The notes below the pieces were generated by a model. The model was not told where the DNA came from. It saw only the letters and a list, made by a program, of their open reading frames with translations, and did not search any database. Position numbers and translations under genes: made by a program. 64,000 bases of DNA from Myxococcus fulvus. Its GTDB lineage: Bacteria; Myxococcota; Myxococcia; Myxococcales; Myxococcaceae. Positions 33,499 to 44,694 of the stretch are shown one piece after another (position 1 is the stretch's first letter; each line of letters starts with the position of its first letter). The DNA lies in the NCBI RefSeq assembly GCF_900111765.1, contig NZ_FOIB01000005.1, positions 124,001 through 188,000 of the forward strand, given 5' to 3'.

Positions 33499-34617
33499 AT
33501 GCGAGTCTCGGACGTCATCATCGTGGGCGGGGGCATCATGGGCTGCGGCATCGCCCTGCGCCTGCGGCAGGCGGGCGCGCGCGTCACCGTCCTGGAGCGC
33601 TCCATCCCCGGCGCCGAGGCCAGCAGCGCCGCTGCGGGCATGCTCGCTCCCCAGATGGAGTCGGACGGTCCGGGCCCCTTCCTCGACCTGTGCCTGCGCA
33701 GCCGCGGCCTCTACCCCGCCTTCGCCGAGGAGCTGCGCGAGCTGTCCGGCGTGGACATCGCCTACAAGCCCTGCGGCATCCTCAAGGTCGCCTTCGCCGA
33801 CACCGGCGTCCATCACCTGGAGGCCACCGTCCTGTGGCAGCGCGGCATGGGCCTGCGCGCGGAGCTGCTCGACGGAGAGCAGGCGCGAGCGCTCGAGCCG
33901 AAGCTGTCCGCCCGGGCCGTGGCCGCCGCGCACTTCCCGGATGACCACCAGGTGGACAACCGGCTCCTGGTGCGCGCGCTGACGATGGCCGCCGCGCGCG
34001 TGGGCGCCGAGTTCCGCAGCGGCTACGTGCGCGGCATCGTCCACGAGGACGGCCGCGCGGTGGGCGTGGACCTGGATGGCGAGGTGCTGCGCGCGGACGC
34101 CATCGTCCTCGCCGCGGGCTCCTGGTCCTCCCTGGTCCAGGGCGCGGGCGTGGAGGCGAAGTCGGTGCGCCCCGCGCGAGGGCAGATGATCCAGCTCCAG
34201 ACGCGCCTGCCGTTGCTGCAGCGCGTCCTCACCTCGGAGAAGGGCTACGTCGTGCCGCGCGCGGACGGGCGCGTCATCGCCGGCAGCACCATGGAGCTGG
34301 TGGGCTTCGACAAGCAGGTGACGGCGGCGGGGCTGGCGCGCATCCTCGACATGGCCCTGGAGCTGTGCCCGGAGCTGGGCTCGGCCCCCATCACGGAGAC
34401 GTGGGCCGGCTTCCGTCCCTGGACGGAGGACAAGCGGCCCTACCTGGGCGAGGGGCCCACGCCCGGCCTCTTCCTCGCCACCGGCCACTTCCGCAACGGC
34501 ATCCTCCTGGCCCCCATCACCGCGAAGCTCGTGGCCCAGGCCGTCCTCGGGGAGCGCACCACCCTGGACCTCGCCCCCTTCCGCTATGACCGGGGAGCCG
34601 CCCGGGCCCGCGCCTGA
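33499..34617 (+). CDS. thiO: Glycine oxidase ThiO (FAD-dependent)
   Basis: 372 residues. Oxidises glycine to dehydroglycine for the thiazole of thiamine. FAD-binding GGGIMGCGIALRLRQAGA at the N-terminus, the ERSIPGAEASSAAAGMLAPQ motif typical of ThiO, and a C-terminal GHFRNGILLAPITAK. The start is ATG 33499 (AGGA upstream); an in-frame upstream ATG at 33418 would run through the his leader. Divergent from the his operon. thiC lies 3 kb away, other thi genes are not in the window. Confidence 0.9.
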   Translation: MRVSDVIIVGGGIMGCGIALRLRQAGARVTVLERSIPGAEASSAAAGMLAPQMESDGPGPFLDLCLRSRGLYPAFAEELRELSGVDIAYKPCGILKVAFADTGVHHLEATVLWQRGMGLRAELLDGEQARALEPKLSARAVAAAHFPDDHQVDNRLLVRALTMAAARVGAEFRSGYVRGIVHEDGRAVGVDLDGEVLRADAIVLAAGSWSSLVQGAGVEAKSVRPARGQMIQLQTRLPLLQRVLTSEKGYVVPRADGRVIAGSTMELVGFDKQVTAAGLARILDMALELCPELGSAPITETWAGFRPWTEDKRPYLGEGPTPGLFLATGHFRNGILLAPITAKLVAQAVLGERTTLDLAPFRYDRGAARARA

Positions 34618-34785
34618 ACACCTTGCATCCCACCTGCCCCATGGGCTCCGCCCGCCTGCCCGCTCTGCCTGCCAGGGTCGCCTTCTGGACCGCCGCACTG
34701 GACTGTCAACCTGCAAGTGGAGGAAGGTGGTAATTTCCCTGACTCATTCGCCATTGAAACCCGGAAACCTCTAGAATCTCCCGCC

Positions 34786-36027
34786 GTGGAAGCCATCCCC
34801 CCTGCACCACCCCGAATCCTCATCGTCGACGATGACGACTCCGTGCGAGACGTCATCTCGGTCCTCTTGCGTGAAGAGGGCTACAACTGCGTCGTCGCGA
34901 GCGGCGCCGAGATGGCGCTGGACGTGGCGGGCGAAGAGGACACCCCGCTCGTCATCAGCGACATGAAGATGCCGGGCAAGGACGGCCTCTGGCTCCTGGA
35001 GAACCTGCGGGAGCGACTGCCGGACACGTCCGTCATCATGCTCACCGGCTACGGGGACACGGAGTCCGCGGTGGACTGTCTGCGCCGTGGCGCGGTGGAC
35101 TACCTGCTCAAGCCACCGAAGCTGACGGACCTCATCCGGGCCATCGAGCGGGCGCTCGCCAAGCGCCGCATCGAGATGGCGAGGAAGCGCTACCAGAAGA
35201 AGCTGGAGCGCAAGGTGCGTGACCGCACCGCGGAGCTGCGAAGCGCGCTGCACAACATCGCCAACACCTACCAGAACACGCTCCTGGCCCTGGTCGCCGC
35301 GCTGGACGCGCGCGAGCACGAGACGAGCGACCACTCGCAGCGCGTGGTCAGCTACACGTCCGCCATCGCCGGGCGCATGGGCATCCAGGGCAAGGAGCTG
35401 GAGGAGATCGGCCGCGGCGCGCTGCTGCACGACATCGGCAAGATTGGCGTGCCGGACGCGGTGCTGCTCAAGCCGGGCAAGCTGACGCCGGACGAGTGGC
35501 TGGAGATGCGCAAGCATCCGGAGATCGGCTTCCAGATGATCCAGGCCATCCCGTTCCTGTCCACGCCGTCCGCCATCGTGCTGTCGCACCAGGAGCGCTG
35601 GGATGGCGCGGGCTATCCGCGCAACCTGTCGCGGCAGGAGATCCACATCGGCGCGCGCATCTTCGCCGTGGCGGACACGCTGGACGCGATGACGAGCGAC
35701 CGGCCGTACCGCAAGGGCACGACGTTCGCCAACGCCATCCAGGAGATCCGCCGCTGCGCGAACACGCAGTTCGATCCGGAGGTGGTGCGCGCGTTCCTCG
35801 ACATCGGCGAGGAAGGGCTCATCCACATCAAGGAGGAGATGAAGAAGAAGAAGCTCCAGCTCCCCGTGGCCGAGCAGGAGGCGAACGAGGCCGAGGCGGA
35901 GCTCGCCCGCCTGACGGACCTGGACGACGAGCTGGAGACCGTCCCCGCCGCCCCGCGCTCGGGCCCGAGCGAGCCGACCGAGCCGAAGGTCACCGCCATC
36001 CGTTCGGCGACGGGCAGTGAAGGCTGA
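34786..36027 (+). CDS. HD-GYP response regulator (c-di-GMP phosphodiesterase)
   Basis: 413 residues from GTG 34786. REC domain (~10-125) with VISDMKMPGKDG (phospho-Asp) and the KPP end; a coiled linker; HD-GYP domain (~170-340) with HDIGKIGVPDAVLLKPGKL and HQERWDGAGYP, so both the metal site and the GYP motif are intact. A Glu-rich tail (~70 residues) follows. Predicted to hydrolyse c-di-GMP on phosphorylation. No kinase gene is adjacent. The start is not certain: GTG 34717 lies in frame, but TAGAAT at 34772-34777 could be a -10 box placing transcription just before 34786. Confidence 0.9.
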   Translation: MEAIPPAPPRILIVDDDDSVRDVISVLLREEGYNCVVASGAEMALDVAGEEDTPLVISDMKMPGKDGLWLLENLRERLPDTSVIMLTGYGDTESAVDCLRRGAVDYLLKPPKLTDLIRAIERALAKRRIEMARKRYQKKLERKVRDRTAELRSALHNIANTYQNTLLALVAALDAREHETSDHSQRVVSYTSAIAGRMGIQGKELEEIGRGALLHDIGKIGVPDAVLLKPGKLTPDEWLEMRKHPEIGFQMIQAIPFLSTPSAIVLSHQERWDGAGYPRNLSRQEIHIGARIFAVADTLDAMTSDRPYRKGTTFANAIQEIRRCANTQFDPEVVRAFLDIGEEGLIHIKEEMKKKKLQLPVAEQEANEAEAELARLTDLDDELETVPAAPRSGPSEPTEPKVTAIRSATGSEG

Positions 36028-36088
36028 GCCCGTCGTCGGGGATTGAGATGAACAGCCGCCAGCCGGCTGTTAAGAGGTCAGGCCGCCC

Positions 36089-37102
36089 GTGACGATGCCC
36101 GCCCTCCAGACGGATCCACTCGCTCCGCCCCTGCTGGACGCGCAGGGGCGCCGCATGACGTACCTGCGGCTGAGCATCACGGACCGCTGCAACTTCCGCT
36201 GCACGTACTGCTCTCCCGCGTCGTGGGGCGGGAAGAAGGACCTGCTCGACGCGCAGGAGCTGGGGCGCATCGCCTCCCTCTTCGCCGCCCTGGGCATCCG
36301 CCGCGTGCGGCTCACCGGCGGCGAGCCGCTCATCCGCCCGGACATCCTGGAGGTCGCCCGGCGCATCTCCAGCATCCCCGGCATCCAGCACCTGGCCATC
36401 ACCACCAACGCCAGCCATCTGGAGTCGCTGGCCGCGCCGCTGCGCGAGGCGGGCGTGGACCAGCTCAACCTCAGCCTGGACACGCTGTCCCCGGAGACGT
36501 TCCGGCGCATCTCCAAGCAGGGTGACTTCGACGCGGTGCTGCGCGGCATCGACCGCGCGGCCCAGGTCGGCTACGGCTCGCTCAAGCTCAACGTCGTGGT
36601 GATGCGCGGGGTGAACGACGACGAGGCGCGCGCGCTGGTGGAGTACGCGCATGCGCGGGGAATCACGCCGCGCTTCATCGAGCTGATGCCCTTCGGACAG
36701 GGCAAGCCCGTGCCCACCGCGGAGCTCATCGAGCGGCTGCGCGGCGAGGGCCTCGAGCTGTCACCGGAGCCCGAGGAGACGGGCGCGGCCGCGGACTCCG
36801 TCACCTCCGGCCCGGCGCGGTACTGGCGCGCGCCAGGGGGCCGCGTGGGCTTCATCTCACCGCTCACGCAGAACTTCTGCGGCGGCTGCAACCGCGTGCG
36901 TGTGGCCTCCAACGGGGACTTGAGGAGCTGCCTGGGAGGACGCGCGCAGGCGCCGCTGCACCAGCTCATCCGCGGCGGCGCCACAGACGTGGAGCTGGCG
37001 CGCGCCATCCGCGCCGCGCTGGGTGACAAGCCGGAGGGCCACCGCTTCACCGAGCCCGGCAACGGCGCCACGCTGCTGTCGATGATGGGCATCGGCGGCT
37101 GA
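36089..37102 (+). CDS. moaA: GTP 3',8-cyclase MoaA
   Basis: 337 residues. Radical-SAM enzyme of Mo-cofactor synthesis. CNFRCTYC cluster near the N-terminus, RLTGGEPLIR, the second cluster FCGGCNRVRVASNGDLRSC, and the terminal GG essential for activity. GTG 36089 and ATG 36095 are both possible starts; the difference is two residues. It follows the HD-GYP gene by 61 bp and could be co-transcribed. Confidence 0.96.
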   Translation: MTMPALQTDPLAPPLLDAQGRRMTYLRLSITDRCNFRCTYCSPASWGGKKDLLDAQELGRIASLFAALGIRRVRLTGGEPLIRPDILEVARRISSIPGIQHLAITTNASHLESLAAPLREAGVDQLNLSLDTLSPETFRRISKQGDFDAVLRGIDRAAQVGYGSLKLNVVVMRGVNDDEARALVEYAHARGITPRFIELMPFGQGKPVPTAELIERLRGEGLELSPEPEETGAAADSVTSGPARYWRAPGGRVGFISPLTQNFCGGCNRVRVASNGDLRSCLGGRAQAPLHQLIRGGATDVELARAIRAALGDKPEGHRFTEPGNGATLLSMMGIGG

Positions 37103-37172
37103 AGCCGCGTGCCCCAGACACACGACGGGCGGGCCCGCGCGACTCGCGCATGACCCGCCCGGGTGCAACCGG

Positions 37173-37191
37173 AGCTCCCGTGGAGGGAGCT
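37173..37191. terminator. Hairpin between converging moaA and DUF4870 gene
   Basis: AGCTCCC (37173-37179) and GGGAGCT (37185-37191), perfect 7-bp stem with a 5-nt loop, in the 100-bp gap between converging genes. No U tract on either side. Confidence 0.4.
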
Positions 37192-37202
37192 GCCGTGCTG
37201 GA

Positions 37203-37592
37203 CTACTTCACCAACCGGATGGCGAACGGGTACTTGTACAGCTGACCCTCGTTCGCCTTGAGGCCGGCGATGATGGAGAACACCAGCGCCACCACGCCGA
37301 CGATGGGCAGCAGGACGAAGCCGATGCCCACGCACAGGGTGATGGAGGCCACCACCGCCGCGATGAAGATGGTGATCTGGAAGTTCAGCGACTCCACCGC
37401 GTGCTCACGGATGAAGGACGACTCCTTGCCCTTCGTCAGCATCAGCACCAGCGGAACGGCGAAGCCCAGTCCCACGAAGTTGCCCAGGATGGTGCCCATA
37501 TGGGCAATCAGCGCCATCGTCTTCTCGTCCTGGGTCGGCATCGGCGTGCCGGTGATGTACGAACCCACTTGTTCCCGCGGCGGAGTCTCCAT
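37203..37592 (-). CDS. DUF4870 small membrane protein
   Basis: 129 residues from ATG 37592, which has a strong GGGAGGGGAG Shine-Dalgarno. Three hydrophobic segments (NFVGLGFAVPLVLML, then FIAAVVASITLCVGIGFVLL and IVGVVALVFSIIAGL). The pattern ALIAHMGTILGNFVG, FIREHAVESLNFQIT and YKYPFAIRLVK is that of DUF4870 (Tic20-like). Function unknown. Confidence 0.85.
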   Translation of the reverse strand: METPPREQVGSYITGTPMPTQDEKTMALIAHMGTILGNFVGLGFAVPLVLMLTKGKESSFIREHAVESLNFQITIFIAAVVASITLCVGIGFVLLPIVGVVALVFSIIAGLKANEGQLYKYPFAIRLVK

Positions 37593-37695
37593 GAAGTCTC
37601 CCCTCCCGATCATCGAGGGCGCGAACACCGCGCCCATGCCCACCTACCATGGCATGCACACACTCTGATTGTCACGTCTCGGACAGGTGAGGCCT

Positions 37696-37711
37696 GGCGT
37701 CGTTTGACGCC
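37696..37711 (-). terminator. Small hairpin after thiC
   Basis: GGCGTC-gttt-GACGCC, 6-bp stem, 21 nt after the thiC stop. No U tract; weak. Confidence 0.3.
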
Positions 37712-37731
37712 CTCGATTCCGGGTTTCTTGC

Positions 37732-39760
<2,029 letters not shown>

Positions 39761-39842
39761 TGGGTGAGCATCTAGCGCACATGGGGACGGGGTTCAACCC
39801 GGCCCGAGGGCGGGGGCGAGCGCGGACCGGCGAACAGTCAGG

Positions 39843-39884
39843 CGCAAGGAATGCGGGGCGACCCCTCGACGCGCAAACCTTGCG
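39843..39884 (+). promoter_or_regulatory. Two CGCA-N5-TGCG dyads upstream of a sigma-54 promoter
   Basis: CGCAAGGAATGCG (39843-39855) and CGCAAACCTTGCG (39872-39884), 29 bp start to start. A matching pair occurs at 49744-49795. They lie 45-86 bp above the -24 box at 39928, the usual place for activator sites of NtrC-family proteins. Confidence 0.6.
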
Positions 39885-39927
39885 CGCGCCACAGGCCGCA
39901 ATCACCGTTGCCCGAGGGAACCGGGGC

Positions 39928-39942
39928 TGGCCCCCGTCCTGC
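39928..39942 (+). promoter_or_regulatory. Sigma-54 promoter of the CBS-domain gene
   Basis: TGGCCCCCGTCCTGC: GG and GC separated by exactly 10 bp. The start point should be near 39953, 34 nt before ATG 39987. Confidence 0.6.
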
Positions 39943-39986
39943 AATGCCTCCCCGAGGCATCCACCCTCACCCGGAGAGAGCGCCAC

Positions 39987-40418
39987 ATGCAAATCGTCGG
40001 AGAGCTGATGACACGCGAGGTGGTCACGCTCAAGGAGACACAGAACCTGGGCAAGGCGGAAGAGCTGCTGCGGCTGCACCGCATCCGTCACCTGCCCGTG
40101 GTGCGCCAGGGGAAGCTCGTGGGGCTCATCACCCACCGCGACCTGCTGCGGGCGGCGGCCACGAGCGCGAATGATCCGGCCGCGCAGCCGCTGTGGGCCG
40201 CGGACATCATGACGCGCGAGGTGACGACGGTCGCGCCCGAGGCGTCCCTGCGCGACGCGGTGGTGATGATGCTGCGCAACAAGTTCGGCTGCCTGCCGGT
40301 GGTGAGCAGCGACGGCACGCTGCTGGGCCTCATCACGGAGGCGGACCTGGTGCGCTACGCGCAGCACCTCATCGAGGACAAGGACCGCCGCGAGCTCGCG
40401 CGCGAGTTCAACGCCTGA
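39987..40418 (+). CDS. Two-CBS-domain protein
   Basis: 143 residues made of a CBS pair (residues ~8-60 and ~78-133): MTREVVTLKETQNLGKAEEL, IRHLPVVRQGKLVGLITHRD, and the second repeat IMTREVTTVAPEASLRDAV ... GCLPVVSSDGTLLGLITEAD. Such Bateman modules bind adenine nucleotides and sense energy state. No effector domain is attached. GGAGAG upstream of ATG 39987. The upstream sigma-54 promoter and paired dyads suggest control shared with the globin-coupled kinase operon. Confidence 0.92.
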   Translation: MQIVGELMTREVVTLKETQNLGKAEELLRLHRIRHLPVVRQGKLVGLITHRDLLRAAATSANDPAAQPLWAADIMTREVTTVAPEASLRDAVVMMLRNKFGCLPVVSSDGTLLGLITEADLVRYAQHLIEDKDRRELAREFNA

Positions 40419-40534
40419 GTTCTTCGACGTGGGGGCTGACTACCCCACGTCGGACGATCCCTCGCGGGGCGCCTGCCAGGTCGGACGAAACTCCCTCGCG
40501 TCGGTGGGCCCTCGGCCACGAACGCGCCCCCGAC

Positions 40535-40728
40535 GCAGGGAGGTCTCGCTCCGCGACATCACGGAGCCCTGACTTGTACCTGCCTCGATGCAGGGCCCCT
40601 CGCCTCCGCGTCACTGAACCCGAGACGAACTCACTCCGACGCAGGGCCCTTCGCTGCCGCGTCACTGAACCCGAGACGAACACGCACCGGCGCGGGCCCC
40701 CTCCCCACCGCGTCACTGAATCCCCGCC
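40535..40728. repeat. 51-bp tandem repeats upstream of the DASS transporter
   Basis: Copies start at 40590, 40641 and 40692 (exact 51-bp period), with a degraded copy from 40535 and still fainter traces back to about 40437. Copies 1 and 2 share an identical 25-bp core (40606-40630 and 40657-40681) containing cgtcactgaacccgagacga. The last copy runs into the start codon at 40729. This array fills the 310-bp gap 40419-40728; no convincing promoter or Shine-Dalgarno is visible in it. Confidence 0.9.
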
Positions 40729-42135
40729 ATGAACGCCCCCTTTGCCTCGATGCGTGAAGCCGAGGCCCTCACCTCCCCGGCGCCCGACCTGGCGCCCTCG
40801 CCTCCCGGGCGCCGCTGGGTGCGGTCCGCGCTGGCACTGGTGGGGCTGGGTGCGGTGGCGTGGCTGTCCGCGTTCGGCGTGCAGGGCGAGGTCGCGTCGC
40901 GCACGGTGCTGGTGGCCGGCGTCTGCCTGGTGCTGTGGCTCACGGAGCTGGTCCCGCCGTTCGTCCCCACCCTCCTGCTCCTCGGGGCTACGCCGGTGGT
41001 GCTCGGCCCACTGGGGAAGGACTACGCACTCTCGTCCGTGCTCACCTGGTGCGCGGACCCCGTGCTCATCCTCTTCCTCGGCGGCTTCACGCTCGAGGTC
41101 GCGGCGATGCGCCACGGACTCGACTCCGCCGTGGCGGGCCACGTGGTGCGCCTGTCGCGCGGACGTCCCCGCCTGCTCCTCCTGTTCGTCATGGGCGGCG
41201 TGGCGTTCCTCTCCATGTGGATGTCCAACGTCGCCGCGGCGGCGATGATGCTCGCGGCGCTCCGGCCCGTCCTCCTCGCCTCGCCTCCCGACACATCCCT
41301 GCGGCCCGCGCTGCTCGCGGGCGTCGCGCTCGGCGCGAACCTGGGCGGCATGGCCACGCCCGTGGGCAGCGGCCCCAACGCGCTCGCGGTGTCCGCCGCG
41401 AGCGCCTACGCGCACGTCACCTTCGCGGGCTGGATGGCGTTCGCCCTGCCCCTCACGGCGCTGATGCTGGTGCTGGGCTTCGGCCTGGTGCTGCTGCGCT
41501 TCCGCCTGGGCGGCACCCTCTCCTTGCCCGCACAGGTGACGCGCGCGCTGGATGGCCGCGGCCGCAAGGTCCTCTGGGTGAGCGCCGCCTGCGTGGTGGC
41601 CTGGCTGTCGGAGCCCGTGCACGGCGTGCCCGCTCCCGTGGTCGCCCTGGGAGCCACCGCGCTGCTCTTCGGCACGGGCCTGCTCGAGCGCGAGGACCTC
41701 AAGAAGCTGGACTGGTCCACCCTGCTGCTCATCGCCGGAGGACTGGCGCTGGGGAAACTCCTGGAGCACTCGGGGCTGGTGGCCCACGCGCTCGACGGCG
41801 CGAGCCTGGAGACCTGGCCCCAGTCGGCCCGACTCGGCGCGCTCGTCGTCGTCGCCGCGGCGCTGTCCGCGCTCATGAGCAACACCGGCACCGCCGCGCT
41901 CCTCATGCCGCTGGCCCTCAGCGTGGAGCCCTCCGCGTCCACGCCCATCCTCGTCGCCATGGGGTGCGCCTTCGGCATCCCCTTCGCCATCAGCACACCT
42001 CCCAACGCCATGGCCGCGGGAGAGGGATTGGCGACCTCGGAGCTGTTGCGGTTGGGACTTCCACTCATGGTGGCCGGTTGTCTGCTGGTCAGCGCGACAG
42101 GCCCCTGGGTCCTGCGAATCTTCGGGCTGCCATGA
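40729..42135 (+). CDS. DASS/SLC13-family anion transporter
   Basis: 468 residues, about eleven membrane segments. Inner-membrane sodium-coupled carrier of di- or tricarboxylates, sulfate or similar anions. The two family signatures are present: SMWMSNVAAAAMM in the first half and ALMSNTGTAALLMPLA in the second, each part of a sodium/substrate-binding SNT loop; STPPNAMAAG also fits. Substrate cannot be told from sequence. The start ATG 40729 has no Shine-Dalgarno because the tandem repeats abut it; ATG 40750 is another in-frame option. Confidence 0.9.
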   Translation: MNAPFASMREAEALTSPAPDLAPSPPGRRWVRSALALVGLGAVAWLSAFGVQGEVASRTVLVAGVCLVLWLTELVPPFVPTLLLLGATPVVLGPLGKDYALSSVLTWCADPVLILFLGGFTLEVAAMRHGLDSAVAGHVVRLSRGRPRLLLLFVMGGVAFLSMWMSNVAAAAMMLAALRPVLLASPPDTSLRPALLAGVALGANLGGMATPVGSGPNALAVSAASAYAHVTFAGWMAFALPLTALMLVLGFGLVLLRFRLGGTLSLPAQVTRALDGRGRKVLWVSAACVVAWLSEPVHGVPAPVVALGATALLFGTGLLEREDLKKLDWSTLLLIAGGLALGKLLEHSGLVAHALDGASLETWPQSARLGALVVVAAALSALMSNTGTAALLMPLALSVEPSASTPILVAMGCAFGIPFAISTPPNAMAAGEGLATSELLRLGLPLMVAGCLLVSATGPWVLRIFGLP

Positions 42136-42254
42136 GCTTCCCTCGCCCGCACATCCCGGACTCCAGGGCAAAGTCTGGGTCCACCATGAAGCACCGCCGC
42201 GGCACATGGGTTGAAAGGGCAATGCCGGCACAAGGCTCGGCGGAGGGAGCGCCC

Positions 42255-42755
42255 ATGACGTCCGTTACCGTCACAGAGTACGAAACGCGCCTCTACTGGC
42301 AAGGCGACCACGGTGCCGTCCTGACGAGCGACCGTGCGCCACCCGTTCCCATCGGCCTGCCCCTGGTGGAGCCGGGCGCGACGGAGGCCGGCCGCTGGGC
42401 CCCGGAGACGCTGCTGGTGGGCGCCGTCGAGGGCCGCACACTCCTGGCCTTCCTGGAGCGCGCTCGCGAGGCGGAGGTGTCCATCCTCTTCTACCAGAGC
42501 TGCGCGGTGGCCCGACTGGTGGCGAGCCCCGGCCAGACGCCGCACCTCACCGACATCATCGTCCGCCCCCACGTGGCCGTGGCCACCGATGCGGAGGCGG
42601 AGGTGGTACGCCGCATCTTCTCGGAGCTGCCCGCGCACTGCTTCCCCAGCTCCGTCATCCAGATATCCCCGCGCATCGAGCCCGTGGTGGAGACGTGGCA
42701 CGCCCGCGCCGCCCGCCCCGTCGTTCGCGAACACCCCAGTCTCGCACTCCCCTGA
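42255..42755 (+). CDS. OsmC-like protein lacking the first cysteine
   Basis: 166 residues from ATG 42255, with a strong GGAGGGAG site. The order of elements matches OsmC: an N-terminal beta sheet, WAPETLLVGAVEGRTLLAFL as the central helix, and LPAHCFPSSVI near the C-terminus. In OsmC/Ohr the central helix has the peroxidatic cysteine (AAC...); here that position is Glu/Gly, while the second Cys is kept. Peroxidase activity is therefore doubtful. The NtrC-type gene follows after 16 bp and is probably co-transcribed. Confidence 0.65.
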   Translation: MTSVTVTEYETRLYWQGDHGAVLTSDRAPPVPIGLPLVEPGATEAGRWAPETLLVGAVEGRTLLAFLERAREAEVSILFYQSCAVARLVASPGQTPHLTDIIVRPHVAVATDAEAEVVRRIFSELPAHCFPSSVIQISPRIEPVVETWHARAARPVVREHPSLALP

Positions 42756-42771
42756 CCCCGAGCCCCCGCCC

Positions 42772-44196
<1,425 letters not shown>

Positions 44197-44251
44197 GCCG
44201 CGGCCCGGGCACCCGTCCTCTCCACTGACGCGGTGTCCCGTCCCGGGCATC

Positions 44252-44289
44252 TACGACGAGCGTCGTTGACAGATACGACATACGTCGTA
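44252..44289. promoter_or_regulatory. Two BlaI/MecI-type operators
   Basis: TACGACGAGCGTCGTT (44252-44267) and TACGACATACGTCGTA (44274-44289). The second matches the form of the staphylococcal mec operator, TACTACATATGTAGTA, with TACGAC/GTCGTA half-sites. Centres are 22 bp apart. They cover the -35 and spacer of the promoter at 44266-44294. Confidence 0.85.
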
Positions 44290-44294
44290 ATACT
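44266..44294 (+). promoter_or_regulatory. blaI promoter, sigma-70 type
   Basis: TTGACA (44266-44271), 17-bp spacer, AATACT (44289-44294). The predicted start point coincides with ATG 44302 and no Shine-Dalgarno is seen, so the mRNA is probably leaderless. The operators overlap it, which predicts autorepression. Confidence 0.75.
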
Positions 44295-44301
44295 TTCGCG
44301 A

Positions 44302-44694
44302 ATGACGCCCGTTCCACCGCAGCCGACGCGCGCCGAGCTGGCCATCCTCCGAGTCCTCTGGCAGTTGGGGCCCAGCACCGTGCGGCAGGTGCATGAGTCC
44401 CTCCGAGGCACGCAGGAGAAGGACACCGGCTACACCACCGTCCTGAAGCTCCTCCAGAACATGACGGAGAAGGGGCTCGTGCAGCGCGACGAGAGCGAGC
44501 GCACGCACGTCTACGAGGCGGCCCTCAGCCAGAAGCGCACGCAGCGCGACCTGCTGCGTGACCTGATGGACCGCGCCTTCGGGGGCTCGGCGTCGAGCGT
44601 CGTCGCCCAGGCCCTGTCGATGAAGCGGGCCTCGGCGCAGGAGCTGGCGGAGATCCGGAAGCTGCTGGACGAGCACGAGAGGCGGGGGAAGTGA
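44302..44694 (+). CDS. blaI: BlaI/MecI-family repressor
   Basis: 130 residues. Winged-helix repressor: N-terminal TRAELAILRVLWQLGPSTVRQV with VLKLLQNMTEKGLVQRD as the recognition and wing region, and a C-terminal dimerisation helix. In staphylococci the partner BlaR1 triggers its cleavage. Here the targets are presumably its own operon through the twin operators upstream. No beta-lactamase gene is in the window, so 'bla' describes the family only. Confidence 0.93.
   Translation: MTPVPPQPTRAELAILRVLWQLGPSTVRQVHESLRGTQEKDTGYTTVLKLLQNMTEKGLVQRDESERTHVYEAALSQKRTQRDLLRDLMDRAFGGSASSVVAQALSMKRASAQELAEIRKLLDEHERRGK

Noticed and set aside
34691-34710. Possible sigma-54 promoter upstream of the HD-GYP gene (TGGACTGTCAACCTGC)
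   Set aside because: GG and GC are 11 bp apart instead of 10, which sigma-54 does not tolerate.
34717-34785. GTG 34717 as start of the HD-GYP regulator
   Set aside because: It adds 23 residues without similarity to receiver domains; its placement upstream of a possible -10 box makes GTG 34786 preferable, though not proven.
40535-40728. 51-bp array considered as a CRISPR
   Set aside because: No spacer/repeat alternation: the whole unit is repeated, and there are no cas genes.
40408-42231. 607-codon minus-strand open frame opposite the DASS transporter
   Set aside because: The composition is His/Arg/Gln-rich shadow, and the plus strand encodes a clear membrane transporter. Only its 17-residue repeats, due to the 51-bp array, are of interest.
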